Shown: positions 43,274 through 52,514 of the stretch, one piece after another
Layout: every line of letters starts with the position of its first letter
Numbering within the stretch: position 1 is the first letter of the stretch
NCBI RefSeq assembly: GCF_009796805.1
Contig: NZ_CP047029.1
Span: 2,056,501-2,120,500, forward strand
Length of the DNA: 64,000 nt
Direction of reading: 5' to 3'
DNA from: Algibacter sp. L1A34
GTDB lineage: Bacteria; Bacteroidota; Bacteroidia; Flavobacteriales; Flavobacteriaceae
Position numbers and translations under genes: made by a program
The notes under the pieces: model-generated
Database searches by the model: none
The model's input: only the letters and a program-made list of their open reading frames with translations
Told to the model about the DNA's origin: nothing

Positions 43274-44359
43274 ATGAAATACACACACAGTATAAAATAC
43301 GCTTGCTTTTTAGTAGTTGTTATAAGTGTTTTCGCGTGTAAAGATTTCGAAGAAAAAAAGGAAGCTTTAGGATTGAAAAATGCAGCAACCTTTCCAATTG
43401 GTACTGCAATAAATATTAATAGGTTATTAAATGATGCTAAACTTCAAAAATTAGAAATTGAAAATTTCAACAGTATTACAGCAACAAGCGATATGAAAAT
43501 GCAAGCCATTTTGCCTGCTGAAAACAAGTACAATTGGAAAACGGTTGATACAATATTACACTATGCAAAAACACACAACCAAAGATTATTTGGGCATAAT
43601 TTAATTTGGCATAGTTCTACCCCAAAATGGGTTAGAGAAAAAGGTGAAAAAGATAGTGTTTGGTTAGATGATTTTATGCAACAGTATATAAAAACTTATG
43701 TAAAAAGATACAAAGGTAAAGTAGCCGCTTGGGATGTGGTTAATGAAGCTTTTGAATCTAGCGGAGGAAATTATAGAGAATCACTTTGGTATAAAAAACT
43801 AGGTAAAAGTTATATAGAAAAAGCATTTAGGTATGCGCATGAAGCAGACCCAACTGCTGTATTGTTTTATAATGATTTTAACATTGAAAGAGATACTGTA
43901 AAGTTAAACGCTGTATTAAATATGGTAAAGGAATTTAAAGCCAAAGGAGTGCCGATTTCTGGGATAGGTTTTCAAATGCATATTAGAATGGATATTCCTA
44001 ATGAGGTTATAGCGAATTCACTCAAAAAAGCTGCGGCAACGGGTTTACAAATTCATTTATCTGAAGTTGATATTATTTTTAATACACATAATGATGAAAG
44101 ATTAGGAGGTATTCAAAATTATAGCGTTTTAACAGATGAAATGAAACAAGCACAAGCCGAGAAGTATAAAAATCTGATTAAAATGTATAAAGAAATAGTG
44201 CCTAAAGCGCAACAATTTGGGATTACGTTTTGGGATTTTACAGATAGAGACTCATGGATTAAAGGCTTTTTTAATTTAAAAGATTGGCCTTGTATATACG
44301 ATGATAATTTACAACCTAAACCAGCTTATTTTGGGGTTTTAGAAGGTTTAAAAGAATAA
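43274..44359 (+). CDS. GH10 endo-xylanase lipoprotein
   Basis: 361 residues with lipobox VFACKD and no accessory domain. The barrel shows FGHNLIWHSSTPKW, the acid/base E158 in WDVVNEAF, YNDFNIE, GIGFQMHIRM and the nucleophile E264 in HLSEVDI. The substrate-binding strand reads TSDMKM, like the preceding GH10 rather than the two later ones, so these two genes probably share a more recent origin. The ATG at 43274 is 14 bases after the T run of the intra-operon terminator. It is a secreted lipid-anchored xylanase acting on xylan or long xylo-oligomers. Confidence 0.93.
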   Translation: MKYTHSIKYACFLVVVISVFACKDFEEKKEALGLKNAATFPIGTAININRLLNDAKLQKLEIENFNSITATSDMKMQAILPAENKYNWKTVDTILHYAKTHNQRLFGHNLIWHSSTPKWVREKGEKDSVWLDDFMQQYIKTYVKRYKGKVAAWDVVNEAFESSGGNYRESLWYKKLGKSYIEKAFRYAHEADPTAVLFYNDFNIERDTVKLNAVLNMVKEFKAKGVPISGIGFQMHIRMDIPNEVIANSLKKAAATGLQIHLSEVDIIFNTHNDERLGGIQNYSVLTDEMKQAQAEKYKNLIKMYKEIVPKAQQFGITFWDFTDRDSWIKGFFNLKDWPCIYDDNLQPKPAYFGVLEGLKE

Positions 44360-44370
44360 AAAATTATAGT

Positions 44371-46047
44371 ATGAAAAAATTTGCAATTGTATTAGTATTT
44401 GTAATTGCTTTAATAGGTTGTACAAATAAAAAAGAGAAAATTAAAGTAATGGAAAACCTGGTGAATACATTCTCAAACCCAATTTTACAAGGCTTTTATC
44501 CAGACCCAAGTATTTGTAAAGCAGGAGATTCTTATTATTTGGTAAACTCTACTTTCTCTTATTTCCCTGGAATTCCTGTTTTTAAAAGTAACGACTTGGT
44601 GAATTGGGAGCAAATAGGAAATGTATTAGACAGACCAGAACAATTAAACTTAGATGGACTAGATGTTTCTCAAGGTGTTTTTGCTCCTGCCATTCGGTTT
44701 AATAAAGGTGTTTTTTATGTCACTTGTACAATTGTAGGAGGTGAGAATAATTTTGTTGTTTCATCTACAAATCCTGAAGGACCTTGGTCTAATCCGTTTT
44801 GGATTCCTGAAGTTGAAGGCATTGATCCTTCGTTGTTTTTTGATGATAACGGAAAAACATATATAATTTATAATAGTGATGCGCCTAACAAACAACCATT
44901 GTACAATGGACATAGAACCATAAAAATGTATGAGTTTGATGTTGAAAATAAAAAAGTAGTTGGTGAGCCAAAAATTTTGGTGAATGGAGGAACCGACATT
45001 GCTAAAAAAACAATTTGGATTGAAGGACCTCATATTTATAAAAGAAACGGTTTTTATTATTTAATGGCTGCAGAAGGTGGTACAGCAGAAGATCATTCCG
45101 AAGTTGTGTTTAGAAGTAAAAATGTTTGGGGCCCTTATATAAGTTATGAAAACAACCCAATTTTAACGCAACGAGATTTAGACGTTAATAGAGATAACCC
45201 AATTACATCAACGGGTCATGCAGATATTATTGAAGATAAAAATGGTAATTGGTGGGGCGTTTTTCTTGGTTGCAGACCCTATGAAGACAACCATTACAAT
45301 ACGGGAAGAGAAACTTTTATGGCGCCAATAAAATGGGAAAACAGATGGCCCGTTTTTAATTTAGGAGGCGATATTGTTAAATCTAAATATCTAACGCCAA
45401 ATAATGTTTTAAAACAAGAAAAATCGTTTAAAAATAGCGGAATATATACGTTTAAAGAAGAATTTGAAAATTCAAAATTAGGTTTTGAATGGTTGTTTTT
45501 AAGAACGCCAAGAGAAAAATGGTATGCTATCTCAGATGGTAGTTTACAAATCAATACACGTTCAGAAAGTGTTTCAAGCCCTGAGAATCCTAGTTTTATT
45601 GGATACAGACAACAACATTCAAAGGGAAGTGTTAGCACAGAAATGAATTTTAATACTTCAAAACCAAATGAAAAAGCTGGCATTATTGCGTTTCAAAACA
45701 ATGCCTATTTTTATTATATGTGTAAGTCTGTTGTAAACGGAAAGCCAGTAATTCAATTATTTAAATCTGCAGAAAATAGTATGAAGTTGCTGATAGAAAA
45801 ACCATTGCAATCTTCTACTTCTATAAAATTAAAAATAGAAGCAAAAGGAGCTAACTATAATTTTTTATATGCTGAAGAAAATCAAGAGTATCAAATTTTA
45901 CAACAAGATGTAGATGCACGTTTTTTAAGCACCAAACAAGCTGGTGGATTTGTAGGAACTATTTATGCAATGTACACCACCTCATTAGGAATGGAGACTG
46001 AAAATACAGCTATGTTTAATTGGTTTGAAATTGAGAATTTAGATTAA
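44371..46047 (+). CDS. GH43 beta-xylosidase / alpha-L-arabinofuranosidase lipoprotein
   Basis: 558 residues with lipobox LIGCTN. The five-bladed propeller has the three expected acids: D45 in FYPDPSIC, D152 in EGIDPSLF and E218 in IEGPHIY. A C-terminal beta-sandwich (about 360-558, GFEWLFLRTPREKW and GGFVGTIYAMY) is the GH43 C2/DUF1349-like domain usual for beta-xylosidases of this type. It starts 11 bases after the GH10 stop. It should act in the periplasm or at the surface on xylo-oligosaccharide ends or arabinose side chains. Sequence reading alone does not decide between the two. Confidence 0.93.
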   Translation: MKKFAIVLVFVIALIGCTNKKEKIKVMENLVNTFSNPILQGFYPDPSICKAGDSYYLVNSTFSYFPGIPVFKSNDLVNWEQIGNVLDRPEQLNLDGLDVSQGVFAPAIRFNKGVFYVTCTIVGGENNFVVSSTNPEGPWSNPFWIPEVEGIDPSLFFDDNGKTYIIYNSDAPNKQPLYNGHRTIKMYEFDVENKKVVGEPKILVNGGTDIAKKTIWIEGPHIYKRNGFYYLMAAEGGTAEDHSEVVFRSKNVWGPYISYENNPILTQRDLDVNRDNPITSTGHADIIEDKNGNWWGVFLGCRPYEDNHYNTGRETFMAPIKWENRWPVFNLGGDIVKSKYLTPNNVLKQEKSFKNSGIYTFKEEFENSKLGFEWLFLRTPREKWYAISDGSLQINTRSESVSSPENPSFIGYRQQHSKGSVSTEMNFNTSKPNEKAGIIAFQNNAYFYYMCKSVVNGKPVIQLFKSAENSMKLLIEKPLQSSTSIKLKIEAKGANYNFLYAEENQEYQILQQDVDARFLSTKQAGGFVGTIYAMYTTSLGMETENTAMFNWFEIENLD

Positions 46048-46145
46048 TAAATAATCTGTAAATACAAATTGCTACCAATAATGTTGGTTTTCAAATATTG
46101 TTGAAAATAGCTTTAAAAATAATAACATTGAAAAGTTCTTTATTT

Positions 46146-47135
46146 ATGCGTAAAATAAGTTTAATTATTCTTCTGTTGTTTTTACAAAATGGAATTAGCC
46201 AAGAGGCAAAACCTCGTTTTAATTATAATTCTAAATACGAACCCTTAATAGGAATTTATCACGGAGCAGGTCAGGATAAAAATGGTTTTAAGGATTATGT
46301 AAATGCTGTTGGGCAAAACAAGTTGCCAGCAATTTATATGACTTATGTTAATATTACCGCACCAGTAAAAAGGATTGAATCTTGGGGAAAAGATTTAAAA
46401 CATGTTTTAGATAGCTTGCCAAAAGGGATTATGCCCCAAATAGGTTTAGCATTTACTGGTGGTAAGGATACAGGGGCAGGTTTGGATAAAGAAGTTGCCA
46501 ACGGAAAATATGATGCTCAATTGGAAGTGTTTTATAAGATGCTTTTGAAATTGGATAGGCCATCCTTTACCAGAATTGGTTACGAGTTTGAAGGTGATTG
46601 GAATGGTTATTCACCTGAGAGTTTTAAAAAAGTATTCATAACTATTTCTAAAGCATTTGAGGAAAAAAACATAAAATCGGCTACGGTTTGGTGTTCTGGT
46701 GGTGGCTCTGCAAATTTTATAGGTCTTGAAAAATTAATGGCATATTACCCAGGGAATGAATATGTGGATTGGTGGGGCATTGATGTTTTTAGTCCAGAAG
46801 AATTTTCAAATATTGGATTGAAAAACTTTTTTGATACTGCTCATACTCATAAAAAACCAGTAATGATAGGCGAATCTACACCAAGATACGTTGGAGTTTT
46901 AGATGGTGAAATTTCTTGGAATAAATGGTTTAAACCTTTTTTCGAAATGTTAAATGATAATCCGGGAATAAAAGCATTTTGCTACATCAATTGGGATTGG
47001 GAATATTGGTCTAACAAAAATGGGTTTCAATGGCATGATTGGAAAGATGCTCGTATAGAAAAAAATCCATTTGTATTGGAGGCATATAAAACGGAAATGG
47101 AGAATCCAATATTTATTCACCTTAATAACAAGTAA
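46146..47135 (+). CDS. GH26-like secreted glycoside hydrolase
   Basis: About 329 residues from the ATG at 46146, which gives a clean signal peptide (ISLIILLLFLQNGISQ); an ATG at 46098 would add 16 residues. The protein looks like a (beta/alpha)8 clan GH-A enzyme: RIGYEFEGDWNGY carries E147 and E149 at the place of the GH26 acid/base, WWGIDVFSPEEF is the usual strand before the nucleophile, and VMIGESTPRYVG supplies E243 as probable nucleophile. GH26 contains beta-mannanases and beta-1,3-xylanases. In a xylan locus of a marine-type bacterium the latter deserves attention. The similarity is distant, so another clan-A family is possible. Confidence 0.65.
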   Translation: MRKISLIILLLFLQNGISQEAKPRFNYNSKYEPLIGIYHGAGQDKNGFKDYVNAVGQNKLPAIYMTYVNITAPVKRIESWGKDLKHVLDSLPKGIMPQIGLAFTGGKDTGAGLDKEVANGKYDAQLEVFYKMLLKLDRPSFTRIGYEFEGDWNGYSPESFKKVFITISKAFEEKNIKSATVWCSGGGSANFIGLEKLMAYYPGNEYVDWWGIDVFSPEEFSNIGLKNFFDTAHTHKKPVMIGESTPRYVGVLDGEISWNKWFKPFFEMLNDNPGIKAFCYINWDWEYWSNKNGFQWHDWKDARIEKNPFVLEAYKTEMENPIFIHLNNK

Positions 47136-47141
47136 GAAAAA

Positions 47142-48416
47142 ATGAAAAGCGTTCTATATTTAATAATAATTTTAAAGTCATTTGTCAGTTTTGCTCAAGA
47201 AAACTACAGTATTTCTTCTCAAAAAGATAGATTAAGACAATATTCTGGTCAGTGGGTAAGTGCTGTTAATCCCAGCACAGATAGTATTGCAAAGCTTCCA
47301 GAAATAAAAATGAGTAGTATAAATAATTTCAATAATCATTCGCTCACGGTTGAAGTTTTACAAAAAGATAGTAATAATCAATACAATCCTATACTTCATG
47401 AAATTATTGGTTATGATCGTGTTACCGATACTGTTTTTGCAGCAGGTCATAATGGTGAAGGTGTTTTTTTTATAGGGAAAGGCAAGTTTTCTTCAGAAAA
47501 TAATTGGACCATGCAGGATAAAGATCTTAATGGTAATAAAACCATGAAAGTTAATTTTAGTTTTAACAATTATACCGATGTTACTTTAGAAGGTCTAGAT
47601 AATAATGAAAAGCGTTTATGGAAAACGAGATACATTAAAAATAATCCTAAAGACAAAAACATTGGTATTCAGCTCGTTTCTGTTCACAAAGAAATGCTTA
47701 AAAACCCAGAACAAACCTTAATTCAGTTAGGCAGAATGGGGTATAGCTATGTTGAAACCTTTGTATATAAAAACGGTGGTTTTTACGGCCAAAGTCCAAC
47801 GCAATTTAAGACTATGGTTGAAAAAGCAGGTATGAATTTTTTGGGTTCTATGACTTTTTTCGATCCGGAAGATAAAAATGATTATACCGCAATAAATACA
47901 TGGTGGAATAAAACGATACAAGACCATAAAAAAGCTGGTGTTGAATATCTATCTACCTCAAATAGTAAATTAAAAGGCATCAAGACGATCAAAGAACTTC
48001 GAGAGTATTGTAATTATTATAATAAAGTTGGAAAACTTTGTAAAGAGAACGGACTTAAGTTTGTTTATCATAATCATGCTGATGAATTTTTAAAGGTAGA
48101 AGGTGTAGCCATTTATGATTATTTTCTTCAAAACACCAATCCTGAGTATGTCTATTTTCAATCTGATTTATATTGGATGCAGGTGGGTGGTGTAAATCCT
48201 GTTCATTATTTTAAAACCTATCCTAAACGTTTTATTAGTTGGCATGTGAAAGATTATAAAGAATTAGGTGAAAGTGGTAAAATAGATTTCAAAGATATTT
48301 TCAACTATAAAGAAATATCTGGAGTTCAATATATTTTATCTGAAGTTGAAGATTATAGCTTTCCACCTTTGTTTAGTGTCGGTTTAGCTTGGGAATATAT
48401 TTATTATGAATTATAA
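47142..48416 (+). CDS. Secreted sugar isomerase-like protein with N-terminal beta domain
   Basis: 424 residues with signal peptide SFVSFAQ. The N-terminal part (about 25-160) is beta-rich (QYSGQWVSAV, TVEVLQKDS, KFSSENNWTMQDKD, NFSFNNYTDVTLEG), like a lipocalin-type domain. The C-terminal 250 residues form a xylose-isomerase-like TIM barrel (AP_endonuc_2 type) with IGIQLVSVHKEMLKNPEQTLIQLGRMGYSYVE, FVYHNHADEF, FQSDLYWMQVGG and SWHVKDYK, which keep the usual metal-binding His, Asp and Glu positions. Secreted members of this family are often annotated as sugar phosphate isomerase/epimerase, but their true reactions are mostly unknown. It follows the GH26-like gene by 6 bases. Confidence 0.8.
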   Translation: MKSVLYLIIILKSFVSFAQENYSISSQKDRLRQYSGQWVSAVNPSTDSIAKLPEIKMSSINNFNNHSLTVEVLQKDSNNQYNPILHEIIGYDRVTDTVFAAGHNGEGVFFIGKGKFSSENNWTMQDKDLNGNKTMKVNFSFNNYTDVTLEGLDNNEKRLWKTRYIKNNPKDKNIGIQLVSVHKEMLKNPEQTLIQLGRMGYSYVETFVYKNGGFYGQSPTQFKTMVEKAGMNFLGSMTFFDPEDKNDYTAINTWWNKTIQDHKKAGVEYLSTSNSKLKGIKTIKELREYCNYYNKVGKLCKENGLKFVYHNHADEFLKVEGVAIYDYFLQNTNPEYVYFQSDLYWMQVGGVNPVHYFKTYPKRFISWHVKDYKELGESGKIDFKDIFNYKEISGVQYILSEVEDYSFPPLFSVGLAWEYIYYEL

Positions 48417-48432
48417 AAATAAACGTTTGATT

Positions 48433-49185
48433 ATGAAACCTTTTACAATGAAGTATCTTTTATTAACTATATTTTTCTTTACAATGATAAAAACAAATGC
48501 GCAAGACCAGTTTAGTGTTTTATTGTTTACCCAACATGATACTTGGCATTATAATACCATCCCTGTTGCAGTTAAAGCTTTTGAAGACATGGCAGCAGAA
48601 AATCAATTTCAATTTGATTGGACACAAAGGCCAGATGATCTTATAGAAAAATTACCAGAATATGATGTAGTCATATTTATGAACGCCAATGCCAATTTTT
48701 TGACTACAAAACATATGGATGCTTTAAAAGCATTTATGAAACGAGGCGGAGGCTTTGTTGGTATACACGGAACGGCAGATGGGGAAAACGATAATGCCTG
48801 GTTTGATGGTCTTGTTGGAGCGAAATTTGTGGATCATCCAAAATTACAAGCCGCAATTGTAAACGTCAAGAATAATGATTTTCCAGCAACATGGCATTTA
48901 CCAAGTAAATGGCTTCGTAGTGATGAGTGGTATAATTTTAAAAACATGAATTTAGATAAACTGAATATTCTATTAACTGTTGATGAAGCTTCTTATGATT
49001 TTACTGCAGGTTATGATGACATTCCGTTAAAAGGCATGGGAGCAGAACATCCTATTTCTTGGTATCAAGAATATGAAGGCGGAAGATCGTTTTACACGGC
49101 TTTAGGTCATAAACCAGAATCGTTTAAAGACAAAAACTTTTTGGATCACATTTTTGGAGCAATATACTGGACAGTTAATAAATAA
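48433..49185 (+). CDS. Secreted ThuA-like domain protein
   Basis: About 250 residues from the ATG at 48433; 48406 and 48448 are alternative starts, the first overlapping the previous gene by 11 bases. The signal peptide ends at KTNAQ. The class I glutamine amidotransferase-like ThuA fold is seen in VLLFTQHDTWHYNTIPVAV, YDVVIFMNANANFLT, FMKRGGGFVGIHGTAD, HPISWYQEYEGGRSFYTALGH and FLDHIFGAIYWTVN. ThuA-like proteins accompany carbohydrate loci and 3-keto-sugar pathways, and the sugar isomerase-like gene directly upstream fits that. A damaged second copy of its 3' end lies at 55135-55324. Confidence 0.88.
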   Translation: MKPFTMKYLLLTIFFFTMIKTNAQDQFSVLLFTQHDTWHYNTIPVAVKAFEDMAAENQFQFDWTQRPDDLIEKLPEYDVVIFMNANANFLTTKHMDALKAFMKRGGGFVGIHGTADGENDNAWFDGLVGAKFVDHPKLQAAIVNVKNNDFPATWHLPSKWLRSDEWYNFKNMNLDKLNILLTVDEASYDFTAGYDDIPLKGMGAEHPISWYQEYEGGRSFYTALGHKPESFKDKNFLDHIFGAIYWTVNK

Positions 49186-49234
49186 ATTATTCATAAACTT
49201 TTTAGAACCTATTTACATTAATCAATGCAACATG

Positions 49235-49269
49235 TTTTTGATAATATGCCTATTTAGTTTTATCAAAAA
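49235..49269. repeat. Inverted repeat upstream of the alkaline phosphatase gene
   Basis: TTTTTGATAA and its exact complement TTATCAAAAA flank a 15-base loop, 21 bases before the ATG at 49290. No T run follows. A GCAACA element lies just upstream at 49227-49232. It could be an operator or a weak terminator for the ThuA gene. Confidence 0.35.
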
Positions 49270-49289
49270 TATTTTAAAATAAATAAGAT

Positions 49290-50699
49290 ATGATAAAAAA
49301 TATTATGATAATTTCAATGGCCTTTTTTTGTGCTATTGGATATAGTCAAACTAAACAAAATGTAAAATATGTATTTCTGTTTATTGGAGATGGTATGGGA
49401 GCAAATCAAGTTTATGCGACCGAAATGTATTTAAATGCAAAACCTAACGAGATTAAAGCTGACAAACTATTAATGAGTAGTTTTCCGGTGAACTCGAATA
49501 TGACTAACTATTCAGCTAGTTCTTATGTTACTACATCTTGTGCAGCAGCAACAGCAATGTCAACAGGGTTTAAAACGAATAATGGTATTATAGGAAAATC
49601 TCCCGACAAAAAAATAGCGTATGAAAACATATCTCAGAAAGCGAAAAATGCTGGTTTTAAAGTAGGTATATTATCTAGTGTAATGATAGATCACGCTACT
49701 CCAGCGTCCTTTTATGCACATCAAGATTCTCGTAATATGTATTACGAAATTAGTATGGAGCTACCCAATTATAATATCGATTATTTTGGAGGTGGAGGCT
49801 TCCATCATCCTAAAGGAAAAAAAGGAGATCAACCAGATTCCTTTAAAAATGCTAAAAAGAAGGGCTATACCATTGCAGATTCTCATAAGGAATTTAATAA
49901 ATTAAAAAATGGCGATGAAAAAATAATTGCCATAAATCCTGAAATGTATCCTTCAGGAGAATTTTACTGGGCCATTGATAAAAAAGAAGGCACGCTTTCT
50001 CTTGCCGATTTTACAAAAAAAGGAATTGAAGTTATTGATAATGATAAAGGTTTTTTTATGATGGTAGAAGGCGGTAAAATTGATTGGGCATGCCATGGAA
50101 ACGATGGTGTGTCCATGGTTCATGAAGTACTCGCTTTTAATGATGCTATTAAAGAAGCCTATGAATTTTATAAGCAACGACCAGATGAAACTTTAATTAT
50201 TGTTACTGCAGACCATGAAACAGGTGCCTTATCTACAGGGATAAATTATGCCACACATCCTGAATTATTGAAATACCAAATAATTTCAGTTCAAGAGTTT
50301 AAAAGAAAAATGACAGAACTTAAAAATACGGATCCAAAAGTTTCTTTCAATACTATTTTAGATTTGGTACAGGCAGATTTTAGCTTAGGAAACAATGATA
50401 TCGGTTTGTCTTTAGATGATAAAGAATTAGCCTTATTAAAATCAGCCTACAGCAAACAGTTTAAAGGAAATAAGAAAGTAAACGCGGATGCTGATTATTT
50501 AAGTAAAACCGCAGTAAAATCCGTTGGAGAAACAGCAGCCTTTATTTTGAATAAAAAGGCAGGAATAAGTTGGGGCTCTGGCGATCATTCTGGAACACCG
50601 GTTCCTGTTAGAGTTATAGGAAAGGGACAAGAAGAGTTCTCAGAATATTTCGACAATACCGATTTGCCAAAAAAAATAGAAAAACTTATGGGGATATAA
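49290..50699 (+). CDS. Alkaline phosphatase family protein (PhoA-type)
   Basis: 469 residues with signal peptide CAIGYSQ. The metal-binding and catalytic elements are FLFIGDGMGANQ, the nucleophile S83 in YVTTSCAAATAMSTG, IDHATPASFYAH, MMVEGGKIDWACHGND, IVTADHETGALSTG and SGDHSGTPVPV. In Escherichia coli PhoA the residue before the nucleophile is Asp; here it is Thr (T82), and a Cys follows. A periplasmic phosphomonoesterase is the family expectation. Its place in a xylan cluster is unusual and may relate to phosphorylated substrates or simple co-transcription. Confidence 0.92.
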   Translation: MIKNIMIISMAFFCAIGYSQTKQNVKYVFLFIGDGMGANQVYATEMYLNAKPNEIKADKLLMSSFPVNSNMTNYSASSYVTTSCAAATAMSTGFKTNNGIIGKSPDKKIAYENISQKAKNAGFKVGILSSVMIDHATPASFYAHQDSRNMYYEISMELPNYNIDYFGGGGFHHPKGKKGDQPDSFKNAKKKGYTIADSHKEFNKLKNGDEKIIAINPEMYPSGEFYWAIDKKEGTLSLADFTKKGIEVIDNDKGFFMMVEGGKIDWACHGNDGVSMVHEVLAFNDAIKEAYEFYKQRPDETLIIVTADHETGALSTGINYATHPELLKYQIISVQEFKRKMTELKNTDPKVSFNTILDLVQADFSLGNNDIGLSLDDKELALLKSAYSKQFKGNKKVNADADYLSKTAVKSVGETAAFILNKKAGISWGSGDHSGTPVPVRVIGKGQEEFSEYFDNTDLPKKIEKLMGI

Positions 50700-50858
50700 A
50701 TGAATCATTTTAGATGAAATTCTTTTAAAAATATTCTCAATTAATAGGTTAAAAAAGGAATAATATTCCATTGTCGAAGTTCCACGATACTTTTTACCTG
50801 CTAACATAACAAGTAGCATTAATTAATAAAAACACAATAAATCTAAAATTTATAAAAT

Positions 50859-51263
50859 ATGAAATACTCATTATTTATCGCATTATTCTTATTCCATATC
50901 ATTGGCTATTCACAATCAGCTAATGTAAAAACAGGTTCTGAAAAAGGTGATGACAAGTTGTTGTTAACAATTTTTCTTAAACATGATCAAAGTATGAATT
51001 TAAATGAGATTGAAAAGATAAGAACCGATCAAGGGTTTTATGAAAATTTCCCGCCAGAAGGTGTTTCTGTAGTTAATTGGTTTGTAGTTATGGGAATTGG
51101 ACAAATGGTTGTATTGGAACTTCCTGCTTCAAAATTAGCTGCTGTAAATCTGGCAATTGAAAGAACAGCATGGAAAGCTTTTAAATCAGAGATGTATCCA
51201 ACCTATGATTTATACCCTATTATCGAAAAAAAGTTAAAGAATAAGTCGAAGGTTACTTACTAG
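50859..51263 (+). CDS. Small secreted protein of unknown function
   Basis: 134 residues with a signal peptide (FLFHIIGYSQ). The mature part has a beta-alpha-beta pattern: KLLLTIFLKHDQSMNLNEIEKI, VVNWFVVMGIGQMVVLELP, LAAVNLAIERTAWKAF. It resembles a small ferredoxin-like fold of about 110 residues, as in dimeric alpha-beta barrel proteins. No catalytic motif is recognised. It lies between the phosphatase and a second unassigned secreted protein, with 159 and 71 bases of spacing. Confidence 0.7.
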   Translation: MKYSLFIALFLFHIIGYSQSANVKTGSEKGDDKLLLTIFLKHDQSMNLNEIEKIRTDQGFYENFPPEGVSVVNWFVVMGIGQMVVLELPASKLAAVNLAIERTAWKAFKSEMYPTYDLYPIIEKKLKNKSKVTY

Positions 51264-51334
51264 CATTATCTGAATAATCTTTTTTTAATGCGAATAAAAT
51301 AAAACATTAATAATGTATCACTAAAAATAAATAT

Positions 51335-52504
51335 ATGAAACGTAAAATAATATTATTAGCTATAAGTTTAATTTGTTTTCTTGCTGTAGATGCGCAAAAC
51401 ATTGTTTATGTATATGGAGATGTTGCTGCTGATGGTACAATACCATCCGGAAGTAAAAAACCATTTCACCAAATGCGTTTGAATGATGAAGGTGATTTAG
51501 GGATGAGTGGTTTCAAAAAAGCATTGGAAGCTGTTGGGTTTACTGTAAGCGAAGTTTACGATCAAGACATTGTAATTAATGCCGAATTTCTAAAGGCGAT
51601 TGATGTTTTAATTTTAGGCTCAAATCAGCGCGTTTTTATTGAAGCAGAAGCTAAAGCCTTAAAGCGTTGGGTGGAAAAAGGTGGCGGAGTCATTACTTGG
51701 TCGGATAGTGGGTTTGGTGGAGAGTATAGCATTGTAGGTGTGGATAATGAAGTGGGGCGAATTTCTGACAATGTTTTAATGGAGCAATTCGGCATGTATT
51801 TTTTAACTGACAATGGTGCTGGAAACTATTTGGTGAATGAGTATATACAAGATCATTTTATTAATAAAAACAATAAACATAAAGGCGTTGCTTTTAGGGG
51901 AGAAGGAGTAAGTTTTGTTCGTGTTTCGAAACCAGCAGTAATTTTAGCTAAAGCGCAAGAAGGCGGATTAGGCGGTAGGTTAGTTGTAAATTCAAATGAT
52001 GGTGAATTTAATGAAAATACCGATGTCGCTTTAGCAATAGCTGAAATAGGTAAAGGTAGAGTAATCGGTGTTTTTGATCGTAATTTATTTTGGAATGCTG
52101 GGGCTGGTACCCGTTTAAGTCATTCGGATAATAGGGTGTTTGCACAACGTATTGCACTTTGGGCAGCAGGCATCGAGGATGAGCAACGCTTTGCTAATGA
52201 CACCAATGCTTTAGTTTCTGCAATAAATACACCTCCGACTATTACTATAGATTATACGTACTCAAAAACTGATAACAGTCTTGCAATTACGGCTGTGATT
52301 ACTGACGAGGATAAAGATGCCATTAGCCCGGAAATAGTATGGGAGCAGGTAGAAGGCCCTGCCGATTGTGAGTTCGAAAATAATAATCCCAATACTACAA
52401 CACCACGTATTTTTATTCCCAAAGCAGGTAAATATGTTTTTAAAGCAAGTGTTTTAGATGGTGAGTTTGAAATTAATGAATTCTTAAACTATGAAAGAGA
52501 GTAA
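51335..52504 (+). CDS. Secreted GATase1-like protein with C-terminal PKD-like domain
   Basis: 389 residues with signal peptide LAVDAQ. Residues about 25-280 look like a class I glutamine amidotransferase-type or ThuA/DUF4350-like fold: NIVYVYGDVAADGTIP, FKKALEAVGFTVSEVYDQD, IDVLILGSNQRVFI, KALKRWVEKGGGVITWSDSGFGG and GKGRVIGVFDRNLFWNAGAG. The last 100 residues form a PKD-like domain (PPTITIDYTYSKTDN, GKYVFKASVLDGEF). No cysteine-based catalytic triad is obvious. A truncated and frameshifted copy lies at 27905-28225. Its stop overlaps an alternative start of the next gene by 14 bases. Confidence 0.75.
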   Translation: MKRKIILLAISLICFLAVDAQNIVYVYGDVAADGTIPSGSKKPFHQMRLNDEGDLGMSGFKKALEAVGFTVSEVYDQDIVINAEFLKAIDVLILGSNQRVFIEAEAKALKRWVEKGGGVITWSDSGFGGEYSIVGVDNEVGRISDNVLMEQFGMYFLTDNGAGNYLVNEYIQDHFINKNNKHKGVAFRGEGVSFVRVSKPAVILAKAQEGGLGGRLVVNSNDGEFNENTDVALAIAEIGKGRVIGVFDRNLFWNAGAGTRLSHSDNRVFAQRIALWAAGIEDEQRFANDTNALVSAINTPPTITIDYTYSKTDNSLAITAVITDEDKDAISPEIVWEQVEGPADCEFENNNPNTTTPRIFIPKAGKYVFKASVLDGEFEINEFLNYERE

Positions 52505-52514
52505 ATTTATTAAA

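Noticed and set aside
44761-45683. Minus-strand open frames inside the GH43 gene
   Set aside because: They lie fully within a gene with clear family motifs and read as low-complexity antisense translations.
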